Shown here: piece after piece, positions 34,934-42,236 of the stretch
How the letters are laid out: each line of letters opens with the position of its first letter
How positions within the stretch are numbered: the first letter of the stretch is position 1
Source: Streptomyces griseoviridis
Lineage (GTDB): Bacteria; Actinomycetota; Actinomycetes; Streptomycetales; Streptomycetaceae
Direction of reading: 5' to 3'
DNA: 64,000 nt
Assembly (NCBI RefSeq): GCF_005222485.1
Contig: NZ_CP029078.1
Location: 6,511,501-6,575,500 of the forward strand
Made by a program: the position numbers and the translations under genes
The notes under the pieces: model-generated
The model's database searches: none
Seen by the model: only the letters and a program-made list of their open reading frames with translations
What the model was told of the DNA's origin: nothing

Positions 34934-35332
34934 ATGAGTGGTGTCCCTCGTTCGGAGAAGCCGGTGGGCCGGTTCCGACGCATGCTCGACCGGCTCTCCA
35001 CGTCCCAGGAGGAGCTGGAGTCGGAGGAGCTGCGGGAGGAGACCGAGACCTCCGGATGCACCCGGATCGGTGACTGCCACGACCGCCAGGTCGTCACCGT
35101 TACTGGTACCTTGCGCACGGTCACCCTGCGACCGCGTGCCGGGGTCCCGGCCCTGGAGGCCGAGCTGTTCGACGGCTCCGCCGCGCTGGACGTGGTGTGG
35201 CTCGGCCGGCGTTCCATCGTCGGCATAGAACCGGGGCGCAGGCTCATCGCGTCCGGCCGGATCGCGATGAGCAGAGGCCGCCGGGTGCTGTTCAACCCGA
35301 AATACGAACTGAAACCCCTCGGACGGGAGTAG
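34934..35332 (+). CDS. OB-fold nucleic-acid-binding domain protein
   Basis: A 132-residue protein. Residues about 50-130 form a predicted OB fold (RQVVTVTGTLRTVTLRP, then ALDVVWLGRRSI, then RIAMSRGRRVLFNPKYEL), preceded by an acidic coiled segment. Homologues in actinobacteria are annotated as OB-fold nucleic acid binding (RecG-like wedge) proteins; the role is not known. It ends 3 nt before the DUF3159 gene, so the pair forms an operon. Confidence 0.82.
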   Translation: MSGVPRSEKPVGRFRRMLDRLSTSQEELESEELREETETSGCTRIGDCHDRQVVTVTGTLRTVTLRPRAGVPALEAELFDGSAALDVVWLGRRSIVGIEPGRRLIASGRIAMSRGRRVLFNPKYELKPLGRE

Positions 35333-35335
35333 CCG

Positions 35336-36115
35336 GTGACGTCGCTCGACAAGCCGACCGAAGACACTCAGGCCGACGACGCCAGGGCGGTGACCGAGGC
35401 CGCGCTGTTCGAGGCGTTCGGCGGGGTGCGGGGCATGGTCGAGACGGTCCTGCCCGGCCTCCTCTTCGTCACCATCTTCACCATCAACAAGAACCTCCAC
35501 TGGTCGGCCATCGCCGCCCTGGTGGTGTCCCTGGCGCTGGTGGTGGTCCGCCTCGCGATGCGGGACACCGTGAAGCACGCCTTCAGCGGGGTCTTCGGCG
35601 TCGCCTTCGGTGTCGTCTTCGCGATGATGACCGGCAACGCCAAGGACTTCTACCTGCCGGGCATGCTCTACACCCTCGGCCTGGCGCTCGCCTACATCAT
35701 CACCACCCTGTGCGGGGTGCCGCTGATGGGCCTGGTGCTCGGCCCGGTCTTCAAGGAGAACCTCTCCTGGCGCACCCGCAACCCCGGGCGCAAGAAGGCG
35801 TACGCGAAGGCCAGTTGGGCCTGGGGCCTGATCCTGCTCGCCAAGTGCGCGATCCTCTTCCCGCTGTACCTGTGGGCCGACACCGCCCAGCTCGGCTGGG
35901 TCCTGGTCGCCCTCAAGATCCCGCCGTTCCTGCTCGCCGTCTGGCTGACCTGGGTCTTCCTCGCGAAGGCGCCGGCCCCCATCGACGTGTTCGCGGAGAT
36001 GGAGGCGCAGGAGAAGGCCGAGGAGGAGCGCAAGGCCGCCCTGGCCGCCGAGCGCGCCGAGACCGGCGACCTGACGGGCGACCCGACCGGCGGACGGCAC
36101 CGCCGGGACCTGTAG
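35336..36115 (+). CDS. DUF3159 family integral membrane protein
   Basis: A 259-residue membrane protein starting at GTG 35336, 3 nt after the OB-fold gene. About six hydrophobic helices lie between residues 38 and 205, with the conserved FTINKNLHWSAI loop and FKENLSWRTRNP motif of DUF3159. The C-terminal 50 residues are charged and cytoplasmic. The family is actinobacterial and its role unknown; linkage to TrkA and Kdp genes may suggest ion homeostasis but this is only context. Confidence 0.85.
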   Translation: MTSLDKPTEDTQADDARAVTEAALFEAFGGVRGMVETVLPGLLFVTIFTINKNLHWSAIAALVVSLALVVVRLAMRDTVKHAFSGVFGVAFGVVFAMMTGNAKDFYLPGMLYTLGLALAYIITTLCGVPLMGLVLGPVFKENLSWRTRNPGRKKAYAKASWAWGLILLAKCAILFPLYLWADTAQLGWVLVALKIPPFLLAVWLTWVFLAKAPAPIDVFAEMEAQEKAEEERKAALAAERAETGDLTGDPTGGRHRRDL

Positions 36116-36232
36116 CTCCGTAGCCCCGCAGCGCTGGAGCGAGGGGGTCACCCGTCCTTGCCCCGGGCGGGCGAGGACGGCCCCTCGCACCGGACGAGCA
36201 AGGACGGCACCCTCGCACCGGACGGACGACGG

Positions 36233-36263
36233 AAGGGCGCCCCTCATGTCGAGGGGCGCCCTT
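36233..36263. terminator. Bidirectional terminator between the DUF3159 and trkA genes
   Basis: AAGGGCGCCCCTC (36233-36245), loop ATGTC, GAGGGGCGCCCTT (36251-36263): a perfect 13-bp stem with AA/TT ends, between convergent genes. Just upstream, GGACGGC and CCTCGCACCGGACG occur twice (about 36175-36230). Confidence 0.8.
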
Positions 36264-36288
36264 CGTCACACGGTCCGTGCCGCGGCCG

Positions 36289-36957
36289 TCACGTCTCGCG
36301 GCGCACCGACAGCAGGTCCTCCAACTGCTCCTCACGGGCCTGCGCCGCCACGAACAGCAGCTCGTCACCGGCCTCGAGGGAGTCGTCCTGGCTCGGCGTG
36401 AGGACACGGGTGCCGCGGATGATCGTCACCAGCGAGGTGTCCTCCGGCCACTCCACGTCACCGACCTGCGTCCCGGCGAGCGCCGACTCCTCCGGCAGGG
36501 TCAGCTCGACGAGGTTGGCGTCACCGTGGCTGAAGCGCAGCAGCCGGACCAGATCGCCGACGCTCACCGCCTCCTCGACCAGCGCCGACATCAGCCGCGG
36601 GGTGGAGACGGCGACGTCGACCCCCCAGGACTCGTTGAACAGCCACTCGTTCTTGGGGTTGTTGACGCGCGCGACGACCCGCGGGACGCCGTACTCCGTC
36701 TTCGCGAGCAGCGAGACGACCAGGTTCACCTTGTCGTCGCCGGTCGCGGCGATGACGACGTTGCAGCGCTGGAGCGCCGCCTCGTCGAGGGACGTGATCT
36801 CGCAGGCGTCGGCGAGCAGCCACTCCGCCCGCGGGACGCGCTCGACCGAGATCGCGGTCGGCGCCTTGTCGATGAGCAGGATCTCGTGACCGTTCTCCAG
36901 CAGCTCGCCCGCGATCGAGCGGCCCACCGCACCGGCACCGGCAATGGCGACCCTCAT
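36289..36957 (-). CDS. TrkA-type potassium uptake regulator (downstream copy)
   Basis: A 222-residue protein with an RCK_N Rossmann domain (VAIAGAGAVGRSIAGELL, then Asp in LLIDKAP) and a C-terminal RCK_C domain (about 135-215). Such proteins bind NAD(H) or nucleotides and gate Trk/Ktr channels in the membrane. Its ATG overlaps the stop of the upstream trkA paralogue by one base (TGATG), so both are made from one message, as in mycobacterial ceoB/ceoC. No channel subunit (TrkH) is next to them; the APC permease downstream may be the partner in function. Confidence 0.88.
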   Translation of the reverse strand: MRVAIAGAGAVGRSIAGELLENGHEILLIDKAPTAISVERVPRAEWLLADACEITSLDEAALQRCNVVIAATGDDKVNLVVSLLAKTEYGVPRVVARVNNPKNEWLFNESWGVDVAVSTPRLMSALVEEAVSVGDLVRLLRFSHGDANLVELTLPEESALAGTQVGDVEWPEDTSLVTIIRGTRVLTPSQDDSLEAGDELLFVAAQAREEQLEDLLSVRRET

Positions 36958-37628
36958 CAGTGACCGCCCTCCTCATCGGGACCCTTGGCGAACGACGCCT
37001 CGACCTTGTGGACCTCGTCCGTACGCATCATCACGTGCACCAGGTCGCCTTCCTGGAGCACCGTCTGCGACGACGGCAGGATCGCCTCGCCCAGCCGGGT
37101 CACGAACGCCACCCGCACGCCCGTCTCCTCCTGGAGCCTGCTGATCTTGTGACCGACCCAGGCCGACGACGTGTGCACCTCGGCGAGCTGCACCCCGCCC
37201 GTCGGGTCGCGCCACAGCGGCTCGGCCCCCGACGGGAGCAGCCGGCGCAGCATCTGGTCGGCGGTCCAGCGGACCGTGGCCACCGTGGGGATGCCGAGGC
37301 GCTGGTAGACCTCGGCGCGACGGGGGTCGTAGATCCGGGCCGCGACGTTCTCCACGCCGAACATCTCGCGGGCGACCCGCGCCGAGATGATGTTCGAGTT
37401 GTCACCGCTGGAGACGGCGGCGAAGGCACCGGCCTCCTCGATACCGGCCTCGCGGAGGGTGTCCTGGTCGAAACCGACACCGGTGACCCGACGGCCGCCG
37501 AACCCGGGACCCAGACGGCGGAAGGCGGTGGGGTCCCGGTCGATCACTGCGACCGTGTGCCCCTGTTGCTCCAGGGTCTGGGCGAGAGCGGAACCCACTC
37601 TGCCGCAGCCCATGATGACGATGTGCAC
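36957..37628 (-). CDS. TrkA-type potassium uptake regulator (upstream copy)
   Basis: A 223-residue RCK_N/RCK_C protein: MHIVIMGCGRVGSALAQTL is the nucleotide-binding loop and AVIDRDP holds the ribose-contacting acid. It differs from its partner in having a Cys in the glycine loop and a longer linker. It is the first gene of a two-gene operon. c-di-AMP binds RCK_C domains in several bacteria, which with KdpD and the riboswitch makes potassium/c-di-AMP a theme of this core region, by inference. Confidence 0.88.
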   Translation of the reverse strand: MHIVIMGCGRVGSALAQTLEQQGHTVAVIDRDPTAFRRLGPGFGGRRVTGVGFDQDTLREAGIEEAGAFAAVSSGDNSNIISARVAREMFGVENVAARIYDPRRAEVYQRLGIPTVATVRWTADQMLRRLLPSGAEPLWRDPTGGVQLAEVHTSSAWVGHKISRLQEETGVRVAFVTRLGEAILPSSQTVLQEGDLVHVMMRTDEVHKVEASFAKGPDEEGGH

Positions 37629-37754
37629 GACCGTCCTTCCGGTGTCAAGAGATACTGCTCAGCCACATCAGGGTCTCAGACCGACGCCCAAGCTACACAC
37701 GCGCGGTAAGACGTGGGCACCCCTGTGCGCGGTTGCCCCGGGGCCCCGGTGACG

Positions 37755-37850
37755 TCAGCGCCTGCTGATGCTGCGGACACTCGCCCGCGCGAGGAATCCG
37801 AGGCCGATGAGCGCCGCCACGGCACCGATCAACTCAGCTGGTGCGGGCAT
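37755..37850 (-). CDS. Small predicted membrane peptide, 31 residues
   Basis: MPAPAELIGAVAALIGLGF followed by a basic tail is a single hydrophobic helix of about 17 residues. A perfect GGAGG lies 6 nt before the ATG at 37850, which supports translation. The frame remains open farther upstream through the minisatellite but that part is low-complexity and unlikely to be coding. Too short for family assignment; function unknown. Confidence 0.5.
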   Translation of the reverse strand: MPAPAELIGAVAALIGLGFLARASVRSISRR

Positions 37851-37872
37851 GGGGCCTCCGGGAGCGGTGAAC

Positions 37873-38056
37873 GGGAAACGACGGCCGGGGGAGAACGCGG
37901 GAAACGACGGCCGGGGGACGCCGGAAACGACGGCTGGGGGGAACGCGGGAAACGACGGCCGGGGGGAACGCGCAGAACACAGGGAACCAGGGGACACAGG
38001 GAACTCGGGGAACTCGGGGAGTGCGGGGAACGCGGGGAGTGCGGGGAACGCGGGAG
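37873..38056. repeat. Minisatellite of degenerate 9-26-bp units
   Basis: Four copies of a 23-26-bp unit beginning GGGAAACGACGGCCGGGGG (37873-37973) are followed by shorter units GGGGAACTC, GGGGAGTGC and GGGGAACGC (about 37998-38053). All are variants of a G-rich, GAAC-containing core, consistent with repeated slippage. The array fills most of the gap between the trkA operon and the permease. Confidence 0.85.
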
Positions 38057-38194
38057 AACAGCGGGGGTCAGCCATCTAGGCACGGCCTCTGGCACGGGCG
38101 TCGGCGACCTGCGGAATCCGCGGCCGGGGCGGGCCCGATTTCACCCGGAGGGCAGATCTGGGGTGGCGGGTGGTTGGGCACCCGTTCGAACGCC

Positions 38195-38200
38195 TACCAT
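38195..38200 (+). promoter_or_regulatory. -10 element TACCAT for the permease gene
   Basis: TACCAT ends 8 nt before GTG 38209; TTGGGC lies 15 bp upstream as a weak -35. There is no Shine-Dalgarno, so the message is probably leaderless or nearly so. Confidence 0.45.
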
Positions 38201-38208
38201 GCTGCGTT

Positions 38209-40392
38209 GTGTCCAAACTGACCGACGTGCCCAAACGGATCTTGATCGGGCGCGCACTGCGCAGCGACCGGCTGGGGGAGACCCTCCTGCCGAAGCGCAT
38301 CGCCCTCCCGGTCTTCGCCTCCGACCCGCTGTCCTCCGTCGCGTACGCGCCAGGAGAGGTGCTGCTGGTCCTGTCCATCGCGGGCGTGTCGGCGTACCAC
38401 TTCAGCCCCTGGATCGCCCTCGCGGTGGTCGTCCTCATGTTCACGGTGGTGGCGTCCTACCGGCAGAACGTGCACGCCTACCCGAGCGGCGGCGGCGACT
38501 ACGAGGTGGCCACCACCAACCTCGGCCCCCGGGCCGGCCTCACCGTGGCCAGCGCCCTGCTCGTCGACTACGTCCTCACGGTCGCCGTCTCCATCGCCTC
38601 AGGCATCGAGAACCTCGGCTCAGCGATCCCGTTCGTCGTCGAGCACAAGGTGCTCTGCGCCGTCGCCGTCATCGTGCTGCTCACGCTGATGAACCTGCGC
38701 GGGGTCAAGGAGTCCGGGAAACTCTTCGCGATCCCGACGTACGTCTTCGTCAGCGGCGTCTTCATCATGATCGCGTGGGGCGCGTTCCGCGGCCTGGCCC
38801 TCGGGGACACCATGCGGGCACCGACCGCCGAGTACACGATCAAGCCCGAACACCAGGGCCTGGCCGGTTTCGCGCTCGTCTTCCTGCTGCTGCGCGCCTT
38901 CTCCTCCGGCTGCGCGGCGCTCACCGGCGTCGAGGCGATCTCCAACGGCGTCCCGGCCTTTCGCAAGCCCAAGTCGAAGAACGCGGCGACCACGCTCGCC
39001 ATGATGGGCCTGCTCGCCGTCACCATGTTCTGCGGCATCATCGTGCTGGCCCTGGTCACCAAGGTCAGGATGGCCGAGAACCCGGCGACCGACCTGCTCA
39101 GCCACGGGGTCGGCGTCGGCTCCGGATACGTCCAGAACCCGGTCATCACCCAGGTCGCCGAGGCCGTCTTCGGCAAGGGCAGCTTCCTGTTCGTGGTGCT
39201 GGCCGCGGCCACCGCGCTCGTCCTGTTCCTCGCCGCGAACACCGCGTACAACGGCTTCCCGGTGCTCGGCTCGATCCTCGCCCAGGACCGCTACCTGCCC
39301 CGCCAGCTGCACACCCGCGGCGACCGCCTCGCGTTCTCCAACGGCATCGTGCTGCTGGCCGGCGCGGCGATGCTGCTGGTCGTCATCTACGGCGCCGACT
39401 CGACCCGGCTGATCCAGCTGTACATCGTCGGCGTCTTCGTGTCCTTCACGCTCAGCCAGATCGGCATGGTCCGGCACTGGAACCGGCACCTGGCCTCCGA
39501 GCGCGACGCCGCGACCCGCCGCCACATGGTCCGCTCCCGGGCGATCAACACCTTCGGCGCGTTCTTCACCGGCCTGGTGCTGGTCGTCGTCCTGGTCACC
39601 AAGTTCACCCACGGCGCCTGGGTCGCCCTGCTCGGCATGGTCATCTTCTACGCGACGATGACGGCGATCCGTAAGCACTACGACCGGGTGGCCGCCGAGA
39701 TCGTCGCCCCCGAGGAGCCGGGCGACGACAGCGTCAGGCCCTCCCGGATCCACTCGGTCGTCCTCATCTCCCGGATCCACCGCCCGACCCTGCGCGCCCT
39801 CGCCTACGCCAAGCTGATGCGCTCCGACACCCTGGAGGCGCTCACCGTCAACGTCGACCAGGCGGAGACGAAGGTGCTGCGCGCGGAGTGGGAACGGCGC
39901 GGGATAGACGTCCCGCTGAAGGTCCTCGACTCGCCCTACCGCGAGATCACGCGGCCGATCATCGAGTACGTCAAGAGCCTGCGCAAGGAGTCGCCGCGCG
40001 ACGCGGTCTCCGTGATCATCCCCGAGTACGTGGTCGGCCACTGGTACGAACACCTGCTGCACAACCAGAGCGCGCTGCGCCTCAAGGGCCGGCTGCTCTT
40101 CACCCCGGGCGTCATGGTGACGTCCGTGCCGTACCAGCTCCAGTCCTCGGAGGCGGCCCGCAACCGGGCCCGCCGCCGCCAGGACTGGAACGCACCGGGT
40201 TCGGTACGGAGGGGACCTGCGGGGGAGCGGGGCGCGGGGGCGAGGGTTGGAGGTGCGGCGGGGCCTGCGGGTGCTGCGGGTGGTGCGGCGACATCGGGGC
40301 CTGCGGGTGCTGCGGGGATGTCGGGTAGCTCGGGGACCGCGGGTGGCGCGGGTGCCGGTGAGCGGGAGACGGAGAGCGGGGTCCGGGGGTAG
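38209..40392 (+). CDS. APC-superfamily permease with a Gly/Ala-rich tail
   Basis: A 727-residue protein from GTG 38209. The first about 470 residues carry 12 hydrophobic helices with the APC signature FASDPLSSVAYAPGE near residue 30, which resembles KUP/APC transporters that include c-di-AMP-regulated potassium importers such as KimA. A cytoplasmic domain (about 500-670) follows, resembling the soluble C-domain of KimA-like proteins. The last 60 residues are low-complexity Gly/Ala/Ser (GPAGAAGG-type repeats), unusual and possibly a recent extension. Given the neighbouring trkA pair, potassium transport is a plausible role. Confidence 0.8.
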   Translation: MSKLTDVPKRILIGRALRSDRLGETLLPKRIALPVFASDPLSSVAYAPGEVLLVLSIAGVSAYHFSPWIALAVVVLMFTVVASYRQNVHAYPSGGGDYEVATTNLGPRAGLTVASALLVDYVLTVAVSIASGIENLGSAIPFVVEHKVLCAVAVIVLLTLMNLRGVKESGKLFAIPTYVFVSGVFIMIAWGAFRGLALGDTMRAPTAEYTIKPEHQGLAGFALVFLLLRAFSSGCAALTGVEAISNGVPAFRKPKSKNAATTLAMMGLLAVTMFCGIIVLALVTKVRMAENPATDLLSHGVGVGSGYVQNPVITQVAEAVFGKGSFLFVVLAAATALVLFLAANTAYNGFPVLGSILAQDRYLPRQLHTRGDRLAFSNGIVLLAGAAMLLVVIYGADSTRLIQLYIVGVFVSFTLSQIGMVRHWNRHLASERDAATRRHMVRSRAINTFGAFFTGLVLVVVLVTKFTHGAWVALLGMVIFYATMTAIRKHYDRVAAEIVAPEEPGDDSVRPSRIHSVVLISRIHRPTLRALAYAKLMRSDTLEALTVNVDQAETKVLRAEWERRGIDVPLKVLDSPYREITRPIIEYVKSLRKESPRDAVSVIIPEYVVGHWYEHLLHNQSALRLKGRLLFTPGVMVTSVPYQLQSSEAARNRARRRQDWNAPGSVRRGPAGERGAGARVGGAAGPAGAAGGAATSGPAGAAGMSGSSGTAGGAGAGERETESGVRG

Positions 40393-40465
40393 GCGGAAGG
40401 GGGTGTCTCCTGGGCCGGGCGGGACGGGGGTACTACCGGGTCCGGGCGGATGGGGGAGTTGTCTC

Positions 40466-40579
40466 GGGGGCAGGGCAGGGCAGGGCAGGGGCGGGGCGGA
40501 GGCCGACGGTCCTGCGTGCCCCCTGTGCCCCCTGTGCCCCCTGCCCCCTGCCCCCTGCCCTCCCCCCTGCCCCTCTCCC
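40466..40579. repeat. Complementary G-tract and C-tract arrays
   Basis: At 40466-40491 five G-runs of 3-5 are separated by CA, a strong G-quadruplex motif on the plus strand. At 40519-40579 seven C-runs alternate with TG or TGTG, a quadruplex motif on the minus strand. The arms are largely complementary, so they can also pair as one long hairpin. The array sits between the permease and the methyltransferase gene and may stop or slow transcription. Confidence 0.75.
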
Positions 40580-40682
40580 GTGAGCGGGCGGGGGAGCTGG
40601 AGGCAGGAACTAGACTGGTGGGCTGTTGCCGCCGGGCCCGCCGAGCGGCCCGTCCCCCCTCTTGATCTGGAGTCACCCCGCC

Positions 40683-42038
40683 ATGCAGGCAGAACCGAAG
40701 AAATCGCAGGCGGGGACAGCGCAGACGGCGTCCCTCGTGGGGCAGGAGTACGAGGTCGAGGTCGGGCCCGTCGCGCACGGCGGGCACTGCATCGCCAGGA
40801 CCGACGAGGGGCAGGTCCTCTTCGTCCGGCACGCGCTGCCCGACGAGCGGGTCGTGGCGCGGGTGACCGAGGGCGAGGAAGGTGCCAGGTTCCTGCGCGC
40901 CGACGCCGTCGAGATCCTCACGCCGTCCAAGGACCGCGTCGAGGCGCCCTGCCCGTACGCGGGCCCCGGCCGCTGCGGCGGCTGCGACTGGCAGCACGCC
41001 AAGCCGGGAGCGCAGCGCAGGCTGAAGGGCGAGGTCGTCGCCGAGCAGCTGCGCCGGCTCGCGGGCCTGACGCCCGAGGAGGCCGGCTGGGACGGCACGG
41101 TCATGCCCGCCGAGGGCGACAAGCTGCCGGCCGGCCAGGTGCCGCAGTGGCGGACGCGGGTGCAGTACGCCGTGGACGCGGACGGCAACGCCGGTCTGCG
41201 CCGGCACCGCTCGCACGAGGTGGAGCCCGTCGAGCACTGCATGATCGCGGCGCCCGGTGTCAGCGAGCTGGGTGTCGAGGACCGCGACTGGTCCGGCATG
41301 GCCTCGGTGGAGGCGATCTCCGCGACCGGCTCGCAGGACCGCATGGTCATCCTCGAACCCCGCCCCGGCGCCCGCCTGCCCCTGGTGGAACTGGACCGTC
41401 CGGTCTCCGTGATGCGCGTCGAGGAGCACGACGGCGGTATCCACCGCGTCCACGGCCGCGCGTTCGTGCGTGAGCGGGCCGACGGCCGCACCTACCGGGT
41501 CGGCAGCGGCGGCTTCTGGCAGGTCCATCCCCAGGCCGCCGACACCCTCGTCAAGGCGGTCATGCAGGGGCTGCTGCCGCGCAAGGGTGACATGGCGCTC
41601 GACCTGTACTGCGGTGTCGGGCTCTTCGCCGGTGCCCTCGCCGACCGCATCGGCGACCAGGGCGCGGTCCTGGGCATCGAGTCGGGCAAGCGCGCGGTCG
41701 AGGACGCGCGGCACAACCTGTCCGGATTCGACCGCGTCCGCATCGAACAGGGCAAGGTCGAGACGGTCCTGCCGCGCACGGGCATCAGCGAGGTCGACCT
41801 CATCGTCCTCGACCCGCCGCGCGCGGGAGCGGGCAAGCGGACGGTGGAACACCTGGCGTCACTGCGGGCACGGAAGATCGCGTACGTGGCGTGCGATCCC
41901 GCCGCGCTGGCACGGGACTTGGGGTACTTCAGGGACGGGGGGTACCGGGTGCGGACTCTTCGGGCGTTCGATCTGTTTCCTATGACGCATCACGTGGAGT
42001 GCGTCGCCATCCTTGAACCGATCGCGAAGGGCGCCTGA
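40683..42038 (+). CDS. TrmA/RumA-family RNA (uracil-5-)-methyltransferase
   Basis: A 451-residue SAM-dependent enzyme that makes m5U in rRNA or tRNA. A TRAM domain (about 18-75) is followed by [4Fe-4S] ligands C90, C98 and C101 with a further Cys near residue 187, then the SAM loop LDLYCGVGLFAG near 305, DPPRAG near 375 and the catalytic nucleophile C404 in VACDPAAL. The iron-sulfur motif suggests a RumA (RlmD/RlmC)-type rRNA enzyme, though actinobacterial members are not all characterised. It marks the end of the conserved block. Confidence 0.88.
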   Translation: MQAEPKKSQAGTAQTASLVGQEYEVEVGPVAHGGHCIARTDEGQVLFVRHALPDERVVARVTEGEEGARFLRADAVEILTPSKDRVEAPCPYAGPGRCGGCDWQHAKPGAQRRLKGEVVAEQLRRLAGLTPEEAGWDGTVMPAEGDKLPAGQVPQWRTRVQYAVDADGNAGLRRHRSHEVEPVEHCMIAAPGVSELGVEDRDWSGMASVEAISATGSQDRMVILEPRPGARLPLVELDRPVSVMRVEEHDGGIHRVHGRAFVRERADGRTYRVGSGGFWQVHPQAADTLVKAVMQGLLPRKGDMALDLYCGVGLFAGALADRIGDQGAVLGIESGKRAVEDARHNLSGFDRVRIEQGKVETVLPRTGISEVDLIVLDPPRAGAGKRTVEHLASLRARKIAYVACDPAALARDLGYFRDGGYRVRTLRAFDLFPMTHHVECVAILEPIAKGA

Positions 42039-42093
42039 CCTGCGTTTTTGTGCTTGCGCATTGTGGGTGGTGCGGGCGTCGTGGGCGATATCT

Positions 42094-42121
42094 TGACGCT
42101 CGTGACGCTCAAATGACGCTC
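42094..42121. repeat. Three direct copies of TGACGCTC
   Basis: TGACGCTC starts at 42094, 42103 and 42114 (9- and 11-bp spacing), and GGGCGTCA follows in inverted form near 42132. The 198-bp gap 42039-42236 has lower GC than its surroundings and is the border between core and accessory DNA. Confidence 0.5.
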
Positions 42122-42236
42122 GTTCTGATGGGGCGTCAGGTGTGCTGCGTCGCTGGTCGACTGGCCGGATAGAGGGGCCCGTGAGGCAGAGGCGCCGGAG
42201 ACTTTGGTGTCCATCAGTCTGGTGTGTGCCGGGACT

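Noticed and set aside
32975..36247. A 1090-codon open frame on the minus strand over kdpDE
   Set aside because: Antisense shadow of kdpD, kdpE and the OB-fold/DUF3159 genes, which carry all the recognisable motifs.
36289..37628. Plus-strand frames of 228-249 codons opposite the trkA pair
   Set aside because: Antisense shadows; the minus-strand frames have both RCK_N nucleotide loops and coupled start/stop codons.
37873..38056. Minisatellite considered as a CRISPR array
   Set aside because: There are no unique spacers of constant length and no cas genes; the units are direct slippage copies.
42039..42236. Possible tRNA-associated integration site at the core/accessory border
   Set aside because: No tRNA-like cloverleaf and no integrase gene were found in the flanking sequence.
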